A stretch of 64,000 bases of DNA, taken from contig NZ_BDCE01000036.1 in the NCBI RefSeq assembly GCF_001613345.1, positions 22,688-86,687 on the forward strand, written 5' to 3'. Shown here one piece after another: positions 53,070 through 62,112 of the stretch. Position 1 is the stretch's first letter. Every line of letters begins with the position of its first letter. The position numbers and the translations under genes were made by a program. The DNA comes from Nocardia uniformis NBRC 13702 (lineage in GTDB: Bacteria > Actinomycetota > Actinomycetes > Mycobacteriales > Mycobacteriaceae). The notes below the pieces were generated by a model that saw nothing but the letters and a program-made list of their open reading frames with translations, had not been told where the DNA came from and made no database searches.

Positions 53070-53735
53070 TCACACTGCCAAATTAAGATCCTCCAGCCTG
53101 GCTGTGACGCGCCAGCCGACGCGGCGGTACTCCTCGGACCACTCGGTGGTCGCCATCGAATCGATAATGACCTCGAGGGCCTCGGTGAACCGAGCCCGCA
53201 GATCCGCGGGGCCGCCGAGCACATCCACGATGTACCGCTGGCCGGCCAGCGAGGCCGCCAGGGTGCGCGTGAAGCGGTCCGCGTCGGCATCGGCGCGCAA
53301 CTGCTTGTGCTCGATGGCCCGTACCGCGAGCAGCCGGATGGCGCGGCCCAGAATGCGGCCACCACCCGCCTGGATGTCGCGGTAGAACTCGGGTTCGATA
53401 ATGAGCCGGAACTCCGCCTGGATGATGATGTCGTTCTCCAGGCGCAGCGCGATCTCGTCGACCATCCCGTGCAGGATGTCGAGGGGTCCGAGATCGGTTC
53501 GAGTGAGCCATCTTTCAGTGGATGCGCGGTAGCGGTCCACGGCCGCTTCCAAGACCGCGCGGGCGAGATCCTCCTTGGAGTCGAAGTGGAAGTACATTGC
53601 GCCCTTGGTGGCGCGGGACCCTTCCAATATGCGGTTGAGCGATGCAGCGGCATAGCCGCTCTTCCCGAACTCAACGGCGGCGGACCTTATGATCGCCGCG
53701 CGTGTCCGGCGGGCCCGCTCTTGCTGCCGTGCCAT
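53070..53735 (-). CDS. Gamma-butyrolactone-receptor-like TetR regulator
   Basis: 221 residues. The N-terminal DNA-binding part (ARQQERARRTRAAIIRSAAVEFGKSGYAAASLNRILEGSRATKGAMYFHFDSKEDLARAVLE, quoted here only to show the pattern's extent, residues 2-61) has the order and spacing of the ScbR/ArpA subgroup, whose members bind gamma-butyrolactone signals and control antibiotic genes in Streptomyces. The C-terminal ligand domain also fits (LAASLAGQRYIVDVLGG). The ATG at 53735 begins MARQQERA, the usual start of the group. No butenolide synthase gene is next to it. Upstream lies a gene-free kilobase with palindromes. Confidence 0.82.
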   Translation of the reverse strand: MARQQERARRTRAAIIRSAAVEFGKSGYAAASLNRILEGSRATKGAMYFHFDSKEDLARAVLEAAVDRYRASTERWLTRTDLGPLDILHGMVDEIALRLENDIIIQAEFRLIIEPEFYRDIQAGGGRILGRAIRLLAVRAIEHKQLRADADADRFTRTLAASLAGQRYIVDVLGGPADLRARFTEALEVIIDSMATTEWSEEYRRVGWRVTARLEDLNLAV

Positions 53736-54816
53736 GCTCGAAACGCCTCCGAAGCTAGCTAACCGCCTTAGCACCCTTCTCCACGATGAGAAGAGTCGTC
53801 CGGCGCAAAGTTACGTGTCTTCCAAATACTTTTGAACGGGCTTCTGCCCGAATTACCAAACTTTTGGTACGAAAAAGCGCGAAAAACTTGAAACACACCA
53901 ACTGGTATAGTTTTTCTCGCTCGGGTGCGCCGCAGGGGGTGCGCACCCGGGCGTTTCACGTCGTCTGGTCGCCTCCCGCAGCCTCTCTTCAGGAGCCGCG
54001 ATCGGCCAGACCGGTCGCGACACGTTCGGGCACATCAACGATAAGCCGAATCCCCTGCCGCCGGAGCAATCCCAGTTCCGCGGGAATTCACCAGTCGGTC
54101 ACCGTACCCGGAAAGCGCACCCCGCGTGAGGTGTACCGGAAAGTCAGTTAGCCAGAACGTCCCCTATCTCATTCTGCAATTCTGCAGCAAACGGCTGGGT
54201 GAATGGTCCGAATCGACGAATTCACCTTTATCCCACGGGCGTTCGCCCCCGCCGCGGACTTCGTCGCGGCCGCCCACCCGCGAGCCGCTTTGCCGCCGCT
54301 CCGACACCCCCAATCCGGCTTCGCGCCACCCAGTTCTCACTTCCTCCACCAATTTGCTTGCCACACATCATGATTGGATGATATTCGCACGAGGCCCCGT
54401 TGAAACAAACTGGGTGTCAACGCGATTGCGGCGGATCGACTCCACCGCAGCCCGACGCTACGCACCACCCCCGACCACAATGGGCCCACGTGCCGGATCT
54501 CCCGGACGGACCCCGATCACTCCCCCTCGGCATCGCAGCGGAACCAACGCGCGACAGTCGGGTTCACCCCCGCCCCTACCCCAGCCCGCCCCCGTACGCC
54601 ACCGGCCCACCCCCGAGGCGGCCCCGAACCATCCGGTACGGAACCCCTCCACACCCGAACCGGCCCCCTGCGGCCGCCTCATCCCCTCCACACCCCGACA
54701 CGACCACCCGCCCAGCCCACCCCAACTACGATGACCAGCACAAACATCCGTGTCTAACCACCGACCGGATACTCGGTTAACACTTCCGCGTCCGGCACAC
54801 TAAACTGTCCTCCCGC
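53736..54816. other. Gene-free kilobase upstream of the regulator
   Basis: No frame has a credible start, ribosome site or protein motif. The part nearest the regulator (53790-53920) is AT-rich and carries a hairpin CGGGC-TTCT-GCCCG (53837-53850), a 16-bp palindrome (53854-53869) and ACCAACTGGT (near 53899). ATTCTGCA occurs twice near 54165-54185. The right half (54430-54760) is C-rich. An unannotated RNA cannot be excluded. Confidence 0.5.
53854..53869. promoter_or_regulatory. Palindromic operator candidate
   Basis: TACCAAA-CT-TTTGGTA is a perfect 7-bp inverted repeat with a 2-bp spacer, 119 bp upstream of the butyrolactone-receptor-like gene in its only AT-rich stretch. An autoregulatory site is plausible. 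Confidence 0.5.
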
Positions 54817-54889
54817 GCCCCTATAGCTCAGTTGGTAGAGCTACGGACTTTTAATCCGCAGGTCCCAGGTTCGAGCCCTGGTGGGGGCA
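54817..54889 (+). tRNA. tRNA-Lys (TTT)
   Basis: 73-nt cloverleaf: acceptor GCCCCTA, D-arm AGCTCAGTTGGTAGAGC, anticodon loop CTTTTAA giving TTT, T-arm CAGGTTCGAGCCCTG, discriminator A. Followed by CCG, so CCA is not fully encoded. Confidence 0.95.
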
Positions 54890-55025
54890 CCGCACGGTCG
54901 GCGGGCCCGGATCAGGCATCCGGGCCCGCCGCCACGCCCGCGAATTCATGGCAACCTATCCCGCTTTCGCCTACCCTGACCTTGATAGGGCATTTTCCGG
55001 AATCCCGAGAAAACAGGCGGAGCTC

Positions 55026-55625
55026 ATGACTTCCTTCGATGACCTGCTCTCCCAAGTCCCCGTCTCACAGATCGCCACCAAACTCGGCGTGGACGAGGCG
55101 ACCGCGAACACCGCCATTGCCGCCGCTATCCCGGTCCTGCTCGGCGGATTGCAGGCAAAAGCCAGCAACCCCGAGGCCGCGGGCGCCATCGAGGGTGAGA
55201 TCGCCAAACAGCCGGATGACCTACTCGACGGCGGCGTCGATATCGAGCAGGTGGATGTCGACGGCGGCCACCAGATCGTCGATCAGACCTTCGGTACCGA
55301 GAAGAGCACCGTAATCAGCGCACTCGGCGATGTCGGCGGTGCAGGTAACGACCTGATGGGCAAACTGATGCCCATGCTGGCCCCGATCGTGCTGGCCTAC
55401 ATCGGTAAGAAGATGCTGGGTGGCGGTGCCGTGGCCGATGCCGGGGCGACGACGCAGGCCACCGGCGGCGGACTCGGCGATATCCTCGGGGGATTGCTCG
55501 GTGGCGCGACCCAGGGCGGCAATGCGGCCGGCGGGCTCGGCGGTGTACTGGGTGACGCCCTCGGCAAGAACGCGGGCGGTGTCCTCGGCAATGTGCTGGG
55601 TGGACTGCTCGGTGGCAAGAAGTGA
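55026..55625 (+). CDS. DUF937-family protein
   Basis: 199 residues. The N-terminal half (SFDDLLSQVPVSQIATKLGVDEATANTAIAAAIPVLLGGLQ) is the helical DUF937 pattern; then a segment with repeated Gly/Leu and the C-terminal GGLGDILGGLLGG-type repeats (about residues 150-199), typical of these proteins. No enzyme motif; function unknown. The ATG at 55026 starts at TSFDDLLSQ; an earlier in-frame start overlaps sequence after tRNA-Lys and does not fit. Confidence 0.85.
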   Translation: MTSFDDLLSQVPVSQIATKLGVDEATANTAIAAAIPVLLGGLQAKASNPEAAGAIEGEIAKQPDDLLDGGVDIEQVDVDGGHQIVDQTFGTEKSTVISALGDVGGAGNDLMGKLMPMLAPIVLAYIGKKMLGGGAVADAGATTQATGGGLGDILGGLLGGATQGGNAAGGLGGVLGDALGKNAGGVLGNVLGGLLGGKK

Positions 55626-55688
55626 AAAACGGGTACAGCTAACGAAATACGGCCTGCGGCGATAGGCAGTTCATGTCGTGGGCCGTCC

Positions 55689-55732
55689 GCTCGATGGCAT
55701 CCGCATGACAGCTCGATGGCATCCATATGACA
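55689..55732. promoter_or_regulatory. 22-bp direct repeat upstream of desA1
   Basis: Two adjacent units, 55689-55710 and 55711-55732 (GCTCGATGGCATCCGCATGA and GCTCGATGGCATCCATATGA, each plus CA), differ at two positions. They lie about 135 bp before desA1, followed by the palindrome CATGCGCATG (55755-55764). A regulator binding both units is possible. Confidence 0.6.
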
Positions 55733-55865
55733 TCCATCACGGCTTCCGCAATGCCATGCGCATGCGTTTCGCATCACCCTACGGTGCCGTAAGGTATGGG
55801 CGCGGCGGCATGGCCTACGAGGGAACTACTAGCAAGTTCGCACGCACGAAACGAAGGGCGCTTAC

Positions 55866-56840
55866 ATGGCAAGGGATCTGACTCAACTCGAGTTGCTGAC
55901 GGAGTTGGAGCCGGTTGCCGAGGAGAACGTCAACCGTCACCTCTCCCTGGCCAAGGACTGGAATCCGCACGACTACGTCCCGTGGGACGAGGGCCGCAAT
56001 TTCGCCGCACTCGGCGGCGAGGACTGGGATCCGTCGCAGTCGAGGTTGGGCGAGGTCGCCAAGGCAGCCATGATCACCAACCTCCTGACCGAGGACAACC
56101 TGCCCTCCTACCACCGCGAGATCGCCGAGAACTTCTCGATGGACGGCGCCTGGGGCACCTGGGTCGGCCGTTGGACCGCTGAGGAGAACCGGCACGGTAT
56201 CGCCATGCGCGACTACCTGGTCGTGACCCGCGGCGTCGACCCGGTCGCACTCGAAGAAGCCCGCATGATCCACATGACGAACGGCTTCGCCTCCCCCACC
56301 GAGGCCGACGCCGGCTTCCTGCACTCGGTCGCGTACGTGACCTTCCAGGAACTGGCCACCCGCGTCTCACACCGCAATACCGGCCGGGTCTGCGACGACC
56401 CCATCGCCGATCGCATGCTGCAGCGCATCGCGGCCGACGAGAACCTGCACATGATCTTCTACCGCAACCTGTGCGGCGCGGCGCTCGATCTGTCTCCCGA
56501 TCAGGCCCTGGACGCCATCACCCTGATTCTGGAGAACTTCCAGATGCCGGGCGCGGGTATGCCCAACTTCCGCCGCAACGGCGTACTGATGGCCAAGCAC
56601 GGCATCTACGACCTGCGCCAGCACCTCGAAGAGGTGGTGAACCCGGTGCTCAAGAAGTGGAAGATCTTCGAGCGCACCGACTTCACCGCACGTGGCGAGC
56701 AGACCCGCGAACGCCTGGGCCTGTTCCTGGAGCGACTGGGCAAGGACGTGCTGAAGTTCGAGGAGCAGCGCGATCGCATGCTGGCCCGCGAAGCCGCCAA
56801 GCGGGAGCGCACCGAACTCGCGAGCGCCGGACTCGGCTGA
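55866..56840 (+). CDS. desA1: Acyl-ACP desaturase DesA1-type
   Basis: 324 residues of the soluble di-iron stearoyl-ACP desaturase family (Rv0824c type), which puts a double bond into long acyl chains and is needed for mycolic acid precursors. Di-iron ligands are in the two E-x-x-H motifs, TAEENRHG near residue 105 and ADENLHM near residue 190, with additional Glu residues before each (around LPSYHREI and FQELATRVSH). The ATG at 55866 follows GAAGGGCG. The order desA1-dus-lcp-phoY2 that begins here matches Rv0824c-Rv0821c. Confidence 0.94.
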   Translation: MARDLTQLELLTELEPVAEENVNRHLSLAKDWNPHDYVPWDEGRNFAALGGEDWDPSQSRLGEVAKAAMITNLLTEDNLPSYHREIAENFSMDGAWGTWVGRWTAEENRHGIAMRDYLVVTRGVDPVALEEARMIHMTNGFASPTEADAGFLHSVAYVTFQELATRVSHRNTGRVCDDPIADRMLQRIAADENLHMIFYRNLCGAALDLSPDQALDAITLILENFQMPGAGMPNFRRNGVLMAKHGIYDLRQHLEEVVNPVLKKWKIFERTDFTARGEQTRERLGLFLERLGKDVLKFEEQRDRMLAREAAKRERTELASAGLG

Positions 56841-57062
56841 ACCACAACCGCACGATCCGGCCCGGCCGCGCACGTTCGGCCGGGGCTGTGTCCATTGAGG
56901 CCCGGCGCGGAGCCCCTGCGTGGTTACGCTCCGCTGCCTCCTCCGGGGCTTGACCGCGCCGGGCCGATCTCGTGCCCGACCCCGGCCGCGAAACGATCAC
57001 GGCCAACCGCACCCGCGGGTGTGTGGCCGAGCCCACCCCTCACCTGATGAGACACTGAATTC

Positions 57063-58214
57063 GTGACGACGTCCCTGGAAACCGCGGCAACCACCCTGCG
57101 GATCGGCCCCTGCCCGGTCGATCCGCCGGTCGTGTTGGCCCCGATGGCCGGTATCACCAACGTCGCCTTCCGCACCCTGTGCCGGGAGTTCGGCAGCGCC
57201 ACCTCGATCTACGTCTGCGAGATGATCACCGCCCGAGCGGTGGTGGAACGCAATGAGAAGACGCTGCACATGATGTCGTTCGGGCCCGACGAGAGCCCGC
57301 GCTCCATGCAGCTCTACGGCGTCGACCCGAAGACCCTCGGCGAGGCCGTGCGCATCATTGTCGGCGAGGGCTGGGCCGACCATATCGACCTCAACCTCGG
57401 CTGCCCGGTGCCCAAGGTGACCCGGCTCGGCGGCGGTGCCGCACTGCCCTACAAGCGGGGACTGTTCCGGGAGATCGTGCGCGCCATGGTCGCCGGGGCC
57501 GAACCGGCCGGGGTGCCGATCACGGTGAAATTCCGCATCGGCATCGACGACGACCTCATCACCTATCTCGATACCGGGCGCATCGCCGAGGCCGAAGGGG
57601 CCGCGGCTGTCGCGCTGCACGCTCGCACCGCCGCGCAGCGGTATTCCGGCGCGGCCGACTGGACCGCCATCGCGCGGCTCAAGGAAGCCGTCACCACCAT
57701 TCCCGTGCTCGGTAACGGCGATATCTTCAGCGCCGCCGACGGTGTCCAGATGATGGCCGAAACCGGTTGCGACGGAGTCGTTATCGGCCGCGGCTGCCTC
57801 GGCCGCCCCTGGCTGTTCGGCGAACTGGAGGCCGCGCTGCGCGGCCAGCCCGTCCCCGCCGGACCCAATCTCGGCAAGGTCGGCGAAATCCTGTACCGGC
57901 ATGCCAGCCTGCTCGCCGATCACGATGGCGAGGACAAGGGCATGCGAGATCTGCGCAAGCATATGGCCTGGTACCTCATGGGTTTCCCGGTCGGCTCCGA
58001 GCTGCGCCGCAAGTTCGCGACCGTGGGCAGTCTCACCGAATTGGCCGATCTCATCGGACAACTCGATCCGACCGCGCCGTACCCCAAGGATGCCGAGGGA
58101 CCGCGCGGCAGACAGGGCTCACCCGGCAAGGTCGCGCTACCGCACGGCTGGCTCGACAATCCCGACGACTGTGCGGTCCCGACCGCCGCGGATGTCATGC
58201 ACAGCGGCGGCTGA
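57063..58214 (+). CDS. dus: tRNA-dihydrouridine synthase
   Basis: 383-residue FMN enzyme that reduces uridines in tRNA to dihydrouridine with NADPH. Family marks: VLAPMAGITNVAFRTLCREFG, SMQLYGVDP, HIDLNLGCPVPKVTRLGGGAAL with the catalytic Cys, ITVKFRIGIDDD, ALHARTAAQRYSG and VIGRGCLGRPWLF. The GTG at 57063 is used. It lies between desA1 and lcp in the same direction, as in mycobacteria. Confidence 0.95.
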   Translation: MTTSLETAATTLRIGPCPVDPPVVLAPMAGITNVAFRTLCREFGSATSIYVCEMITARAVVERNEKTLHMMSFGPDESPRSMQLYGVDPKTLGEAVRIIVGEGWADHIDLNLGCPVPKVTRLGGGAALPYKRGLFREIVRAMVAGAEPAGVPITVKFRIGIDDDLITYLDTGRIAEAEGAAAVALHARTAAQRYSGAADWTAIARLKEAVTTIPVLGNGDIFSAADGVQMMAETGCDGVVIGRGCLGRPWLFGELEAALRGQPVPAGPNLGKVGEILYRHASLLADHDGEDKGMRDLRKHMAWYLMGFPVGSELRRKFATVGSLTELADLIGQLDPTAPYPKDAEGPRGRQGSPGKVALPHGWLDNPDDCAVPTAADVMHSGG

Positions 58215-58364
58215 ATCCAGGAACGGCGACGGCGAGTTGTGCACAGTGCTGGCTGCGGCCGCACACCGGCACCGCTGAGACCTCGCGGTTCTCCGTTCAA
58301 GTGGTCCGTTGTGGCGAAATCGTTATCATGGCCTCGGCATCGAAAAGCAAAGTGAGGTTCGTTG

Positions 58365-60680
58365 GTGGGTGACGATCGGTACGGGCGTACGCCACGACCC
58401 GGAGGTCGCGCCCCGTGGGAGCGTTACCCCGCGGACGAGATGGCAGAGCCGCGCTCGCGGCGGTCCCGTCACACCGACGAGGCCACCCCGGGTTCCGCGC
58501 CGATTTCGGTGCAGGATCTCGTCGAGCGCGTCGACAGCGAACGCAAGACCCGTCGACGCCGTCGCGCCGAACCCGAGCCCGACGAACCGACCGCCTCCGG
58601 ACGTGTCCGCCGCGATCCCGAACCCCCCGCCACCCGCCGTACCCCGCCACCGACACCGGATGCGATGGGGTCCGGGCAGATTCGACGCCCGCCGCCGGAA
58701 GCCGGGGCCACCAACCGAACCCCCGGGGCCGAGTCCACGGGGGCTCGCCGCGCCGTACCCGCGGACTCCACCGGTGCGCGCCGGGCAGTACCACCGGAGA
58801 CCACCGGCGCCCGCCAGGCCGTGCCCGCACCGGAGGTCACCGGCTCCGGTCGCACCGCCCCCGCGGATTCGACAGGTGCGCGTCGGGCGGTACCCGCCGT
58901 CCCCCCGACAGCCAAGGCGCAACGGCCCGCCCCGGGCGCCAAACGCAATAGCGCCCCGGAATTACCCGCCGTCGGGCGCCGCGCCGCGCCGTTCGGCCCG
59001 GGCGGTGATCCGGTCACCGAAGAGCTGCCCGTACTCGCACCCGCTGTCGCCGAACCCAATCTCGATGAGGAACCCCGCGCCATTCCGGGCGTCGCGTCCC
59101 CGGCCGACTACCCGACCACGGCACTGCCCAAATCCGTTGGGGCCAAGCCCCTGTCGCGCCTGGCCGCCAATCGCAGCCGCCGCAGCAAGCGAATACGGAT
59201 GGCGGGCCGCAGCACCGCGACCATCGTCGCGGTCATCGCGCTCCTCATCACCGGTGTCGGCTGGAGTTACCTGAAGGTCAAGGACAATGGCTTCAACCAG
59301 GTAACCGCGCTGGACCCGAACTCCACCGACATCATCGACGCCAATGCCCAATACGGTGACGAGAACTTCCTCATTGTCGGCACCGACACCCGTGCGGGTG
59401 CGAACGGCGACCTCGGCGCGGGCACCACCGAGGATGCCGAGGGCGCGCGTGCCGATACCGTCATGCTGGTCAATATCCCCGCCAGCCGGGATCGAGTCGT
59501 CGCGGTCTCCTTCCCCCGCGATCTCGATGTGACCCGACCGGTGTGCGAAGGCTGGGACAACGAGAAGGCCGACTACAGTGCCGGGACCTTCCAGTCCGCG
59601 ATCGGCGACAAGCTCAATGCCGTGTACGCCCTCGGCGGGCCCAGGTGTCTGACCAAGGTGATTCAGAAGATGACGGGCCTCAAGGTCAATCACTTCGTCG
59701 GCATCGATTTCGCGGGATTCGAGACCATGGTGGACACCATTGGCGGCGTTGAGGTGTGCACCACCAAACCGCTCGTGGACGAAGTCCTGGGCACCATCCT
59801 CACCGAGTCGGGTAAGCAGATGGTCAACGGCTCCACGGCCCTGGACTATGTGCGCGCCCGCCATGTGGTCGGCGACCTGCGCAGCGACTACGACCGCATC
59901 AATCGGCAGCAGCGCTTCCTGGCCTCATTGCTCCGCGGCGCGCTGTCCAACAAGGTGCTGTTCGACCTGGGCAAGCTCAACGGCTTCATCAATGCCTTCG
60001 CACAGCACTCCTTCATGGACAATGTGAACACCAAAGACCTGCTGACGCTGGGTCGCTCACTTCAGAAGGTGGATGCCGGCGCCATCACCTTCCTGACCAT
60101 CCCCACCGCGGGCACCACCTCCTACGGCAATGAGATCCCGCGCCAATCCGACATCAAGGCGTTGTTCCAGGCGGTCATCGACGATCAGCCGCTGCCCGGT
60201 GAGAAAAAGCCGACCACCGATGACCCCACCAGCACCACACAGGCCCCGCCGACCAAACCTAAGCTGACCGCGGTCGATCCGAACATGGTGTCGCTACAGG
60301 TATCCAATGGTTCCGGCATGTCCGGCATCGCCGCGAGCGCCGCGACCAAACTGTCGTACCAGGGCTTCCAGATCTACAGCACCGGCAATTTCTCCGAGGG
60401 CACCTCGACCGCCACCACAGTCCGCTACTCCAGCGGATACGAAGCCGCCGCCGCCACGGTCGCCAGCGCCATCCCCGGCGCGAGTCTCGAGGAGACCTCC
60501 GGTCTCGGCAGCATTGTCGAGGTCGTCCTGGGCACGAACTTCAGCGGTACCGTCACGGCCCCGACCGATTTCGGTGAGACGCTGCCCGACGCCCCTGTCA
60601 GTACCTCCGCTTCCGCGACGCCGGTCACACTTCCGTCGGACCTGGAACACATCAACGCCGCGGACGCCACCTGCGAGTAG
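58365..60680 (+). CDS. LytR-CpsA-Psr family ligase
   Basis: 771-residue protein, Rv0822c type, that would attach arabinogalactan or other glycopolymers to peptidoglycan. The first 285 residues are cytoplasmic, Arg/Pro-rich, with TGARRAVP-like repeats (five to six copies of 11-14 residues, about 118-185). A membrane anchor is near 290-312 (TIVAVIALLITGVGWSYLKV). The LCP domain is about 335-575 (LIVGTDTRAG, VSFPRDLDV, LDYVRARHVVGDLRSDYDRINRQQ). The LytR C-terminal domain follows at about 640-745 (VSLQVSNGSGMSG). GTGAGG precedes the GTG at 58365; a TTG one codon upstream is possible. Confidence 0.92.
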   Translation: MGDDRYGRTPRPGGRAPWERYPADEMAEPRSRRSRHTDEATPGSAPISVQDLVERVDSERKTRRRRRAEPEPDEPTASGRVRRDPEPPATRRTPPPTPDAMGSGQIRRPPPEAGATNRTPGAESTGARRAVPADSTGARRAVPPETTGARQAVPAPEVTGSGRTAPADSTGARRAVPAVPPTAKAQRPAPGAKRNSAPELPAVGRRAAPFGPGGDPVTEELPVLAPAVAEPNLDEEPRAIPGVASPADYPTTALPKSVGAKPLSRLAANRSRRSKRIRMAGRSTATIVAVIALLITGVGWSYLKVKDNGFNQVTALDPNSTDIIDANAQYGDENFLIVGTDTRAGANGDLGAGTTEDAEGARADTVMLVNIPASRDRVVAVSFPRDLDVTRPVCEGWDNEKADYSAGTFQSAIGDKLNAVYALGGPRCLTKVIQKMTGLKVNHFVGIDFAGFETMVDTIGGVEVCTTKPLVDEVLGTILTESGKQMVNGSTALDYVRARHVVGDLRSDYDRINRQQRFLASLLRGALSNKVLFDLGKLNGFINAFAQHSFMDNVNTKDLLTLGRSLQKVDAGAITFLTIPTAGTTSYGNEIPRQSDIKALFQAVIDDQPLPGEKKPTTDDPTSTTQAPPTKPKLTAVDPNMVSLQVSNGSGMSGIAASAATKLSYQGFQIYSTGNFSEGTSTATTVRYSSGYEAAAATVASAIPGASLEETSGLGSIVEVVLGTNFSGTVTAPTDFGETLPDAPVSTSASATPVTLPSDLEHINAADATCE

Positions 60681-60731
60681 TGGCCCACACCACCTGCGAC
60701 AACCACTGCGAGGCCGACCAACACCGACGGT

Positions 60732-60748
60732 TCACCAACCGTTGGTGA
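60732..60748. promoter_or_regulatory. Palindrome before phoY2
   Basis: TCACCAAC-C-GTTGGTGA is a perfect 8-bp inverted repeat with one centre base, 33 bp upstream of the phoY2 start. Its left edge is a GTTCACC heptamer (60730-60736), the unit of PHO boxes read by PhoP/RegX3-type regulators, so phosphate control is possible. Confidence 0.6.
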
Positions 60749-60781
60749 CTTGGTCAGCGGCGACCACTACTGTTGCGTTTC

Positions 60782-61456
60782 ATGCGTGTCATCTACAACG
60801 AACAAATGGCCGAGCTGGCCGACCTGCTCGGTGGCATGGCCGGCCTCGCGGGCGACGCGATGGAGCAGGCGACCAAATCGCTGCTCGACGCCGACCTCGA
60901 GCTGGCGGAGCGGGTGATCACCGAATACGACCGAATCGCAGAGATGATCGCGCTGGCCGAGGAGAAGGCGTTCGCGCTGCTCGCGCTGCAGGCGCCGGTC
61001 GCCGGTGATCTCCGGCAGGTGGTGAGCGCCATTCAGATCGTCTCCGACGTCAACCGGATGGGTGTGCTCGCGTTGCACGTCGCCCGGATGACCCGGCGGC
61101 GCTTCCCGAACCACGCGGTGCCGGAGGCGGTCAACACCTACTTCGCCGAAATGGGCCGTATCGCGGTCAAGATGGGCGCGGCGGCCAAGGAGGTGCTCGA
61201 GACCCGCGATCCCGAGCGCGCCGCCAAGCTCAATGATGACGACGAAGCGATGGACGACCTGCGCAAGCACCTGTTCACGCTGATCATGGACCGGGACTGG
61301 AACTACGGCGTCCCGTCCGCCGTCGATGTCGCGCTGCTGGGCCGCTACTACGAGCGGTTCGCCGACCACGCCGTCGAAATCGGCCGCCGGGTCGTCTTCC
61401 TCGTCACCGGCGTACTGCCGCCCGATGCGGATTCGGAGAAGGAAGCCCCCCTCTGA
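60782..61456 (+). CDS. phoY2: PhoU-type phosphate signalling regulator
   Basis: 224 residues, two PhoU repeats of three helices each, with the metal-binding acidic clusters seen in family members ([45 protein letters not shown]). PhoU proteins couple phosphate transport to the SenX3/RegX3-type sensor and influence persistence. The ATG at 60782 begins MRVIYNEQM, as in PhoY2 (Rv0821c); an in-frame TTG three codons upstream is not needed. The upstream palindrome may be its operator. Confidence 0.93.
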   Translation: MRVIYNEQMAELADLLGGMAGLAGDAMEQATKSLLDADLELAERVITEYDRIAEMIALAEEKAFALLALQAPVAGDLRQVVSAIQIVSDVNRMGVLALHVARMTRRRFPNHAVPEAVNTYFAEMGRIAVKMGAAAKEVLETRDPERAAKLNDDDEAMDDLRKHLFTLIMDRDWNYGVPSAVDVALLGRYYERFADHAVEIGRRVVFLVTGVLPPDADSEKEAPL

Positions 61457-61481
61457 GGGGAGGGCCCAACTCTCGGGACTC

Positions 61482-61500
61482 TCAGGGGCTCCGCCCCTGA
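61482..61500 (+). terminator. Hairpin after phoY2
   Basis: TCAGGGGC-TCC-GCCCCTGA, perfect 8-bp stem, 26 bp past the phoY2 stop and followed by AAACCCC. A weaker CCCCTC/GAGGGG hairpin overlaps the stop codon itself. Confidence 0.7.
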
Positions 61501-62040
61501 AACCCCTGGGTAGCGGGGCTCACACGCCCGGGCAGGCAATGGCCGAATGCCCGGGTAGACACGGCTCGCACACTCCCACACGAGCAACGGGGCCCGGGCA
61601 GACGACGACCGAACGCCCGAGCGGGCAAAGCCCACACGTTCGGGCAGGCAACGACCGAACGCCCGGGCAGACACGACTCGCACACCCGCGCACGAGCAAC
61701 GAGGCCCGCACACCCGGGCACGAGCAACGGGCCCGCACCTGGCAGGCGACGACAGAGTGCCCGAGATGGCAAAGCCCACACGGTTCGGGCAGGCAACGAC
61801 CGAATGCCTGAGCCAGCATGGCTCGCAGACTCGGGGCAGGCAACGACCGGACGTCTGGGCCGGCCAGACACGCACAGCGCGAGCAGGCAGGGGCCCACAC
61901 CGGCAGGCAACGGCCGAACTCCCGGAGAGACACAACCGGACGCCTGGGCAGACATGGCACGCACACAGAGGCATGAGCAGGTAGGGCTCGGGCAGGCAAT
62001 GGCCGAACGCCCCAGCGGGTAAGGGCCCCACACACGGGCC
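61501..62040. repeat. Degenerate GC-rich repeat field
   Basis: About 540 bp made of shuffled, imperfect copies of a few words: GGGCAGGCAACGACCGAACG or variants, CCGGGCAGACACG, CACACCCGGGCACGAGCAACG and GGCAAAGCCCACACG. GCAGGCAA(C/T)G recurs about nine times at uneven spacing. Frames on both strands stay open through it, but they encode only repeated Arg/Cys/Pro-rich strings with no start site, so I read it as non-coding. Confidence 0.8.
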
Positions 62041-62064
62041 CCGTATTGCCGATGATGACGAGCA

Positions 62065-62096
62065 CTCCGGCGCCCGCTATTGCGCGGGCGCCGGAG
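62065..62096 (-). terminator. Terminator of the DHA2 transporter gene
   Basis: Perfect 13-bp stem CTCCGGCGCCCGC with a 6-base loop, 16 bp past the stop of the minus-strand gene at 62113. Confidence 0.88.
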
Positions 62097-62112
62097 CTGG
62101 TTGAGCTCCGAA

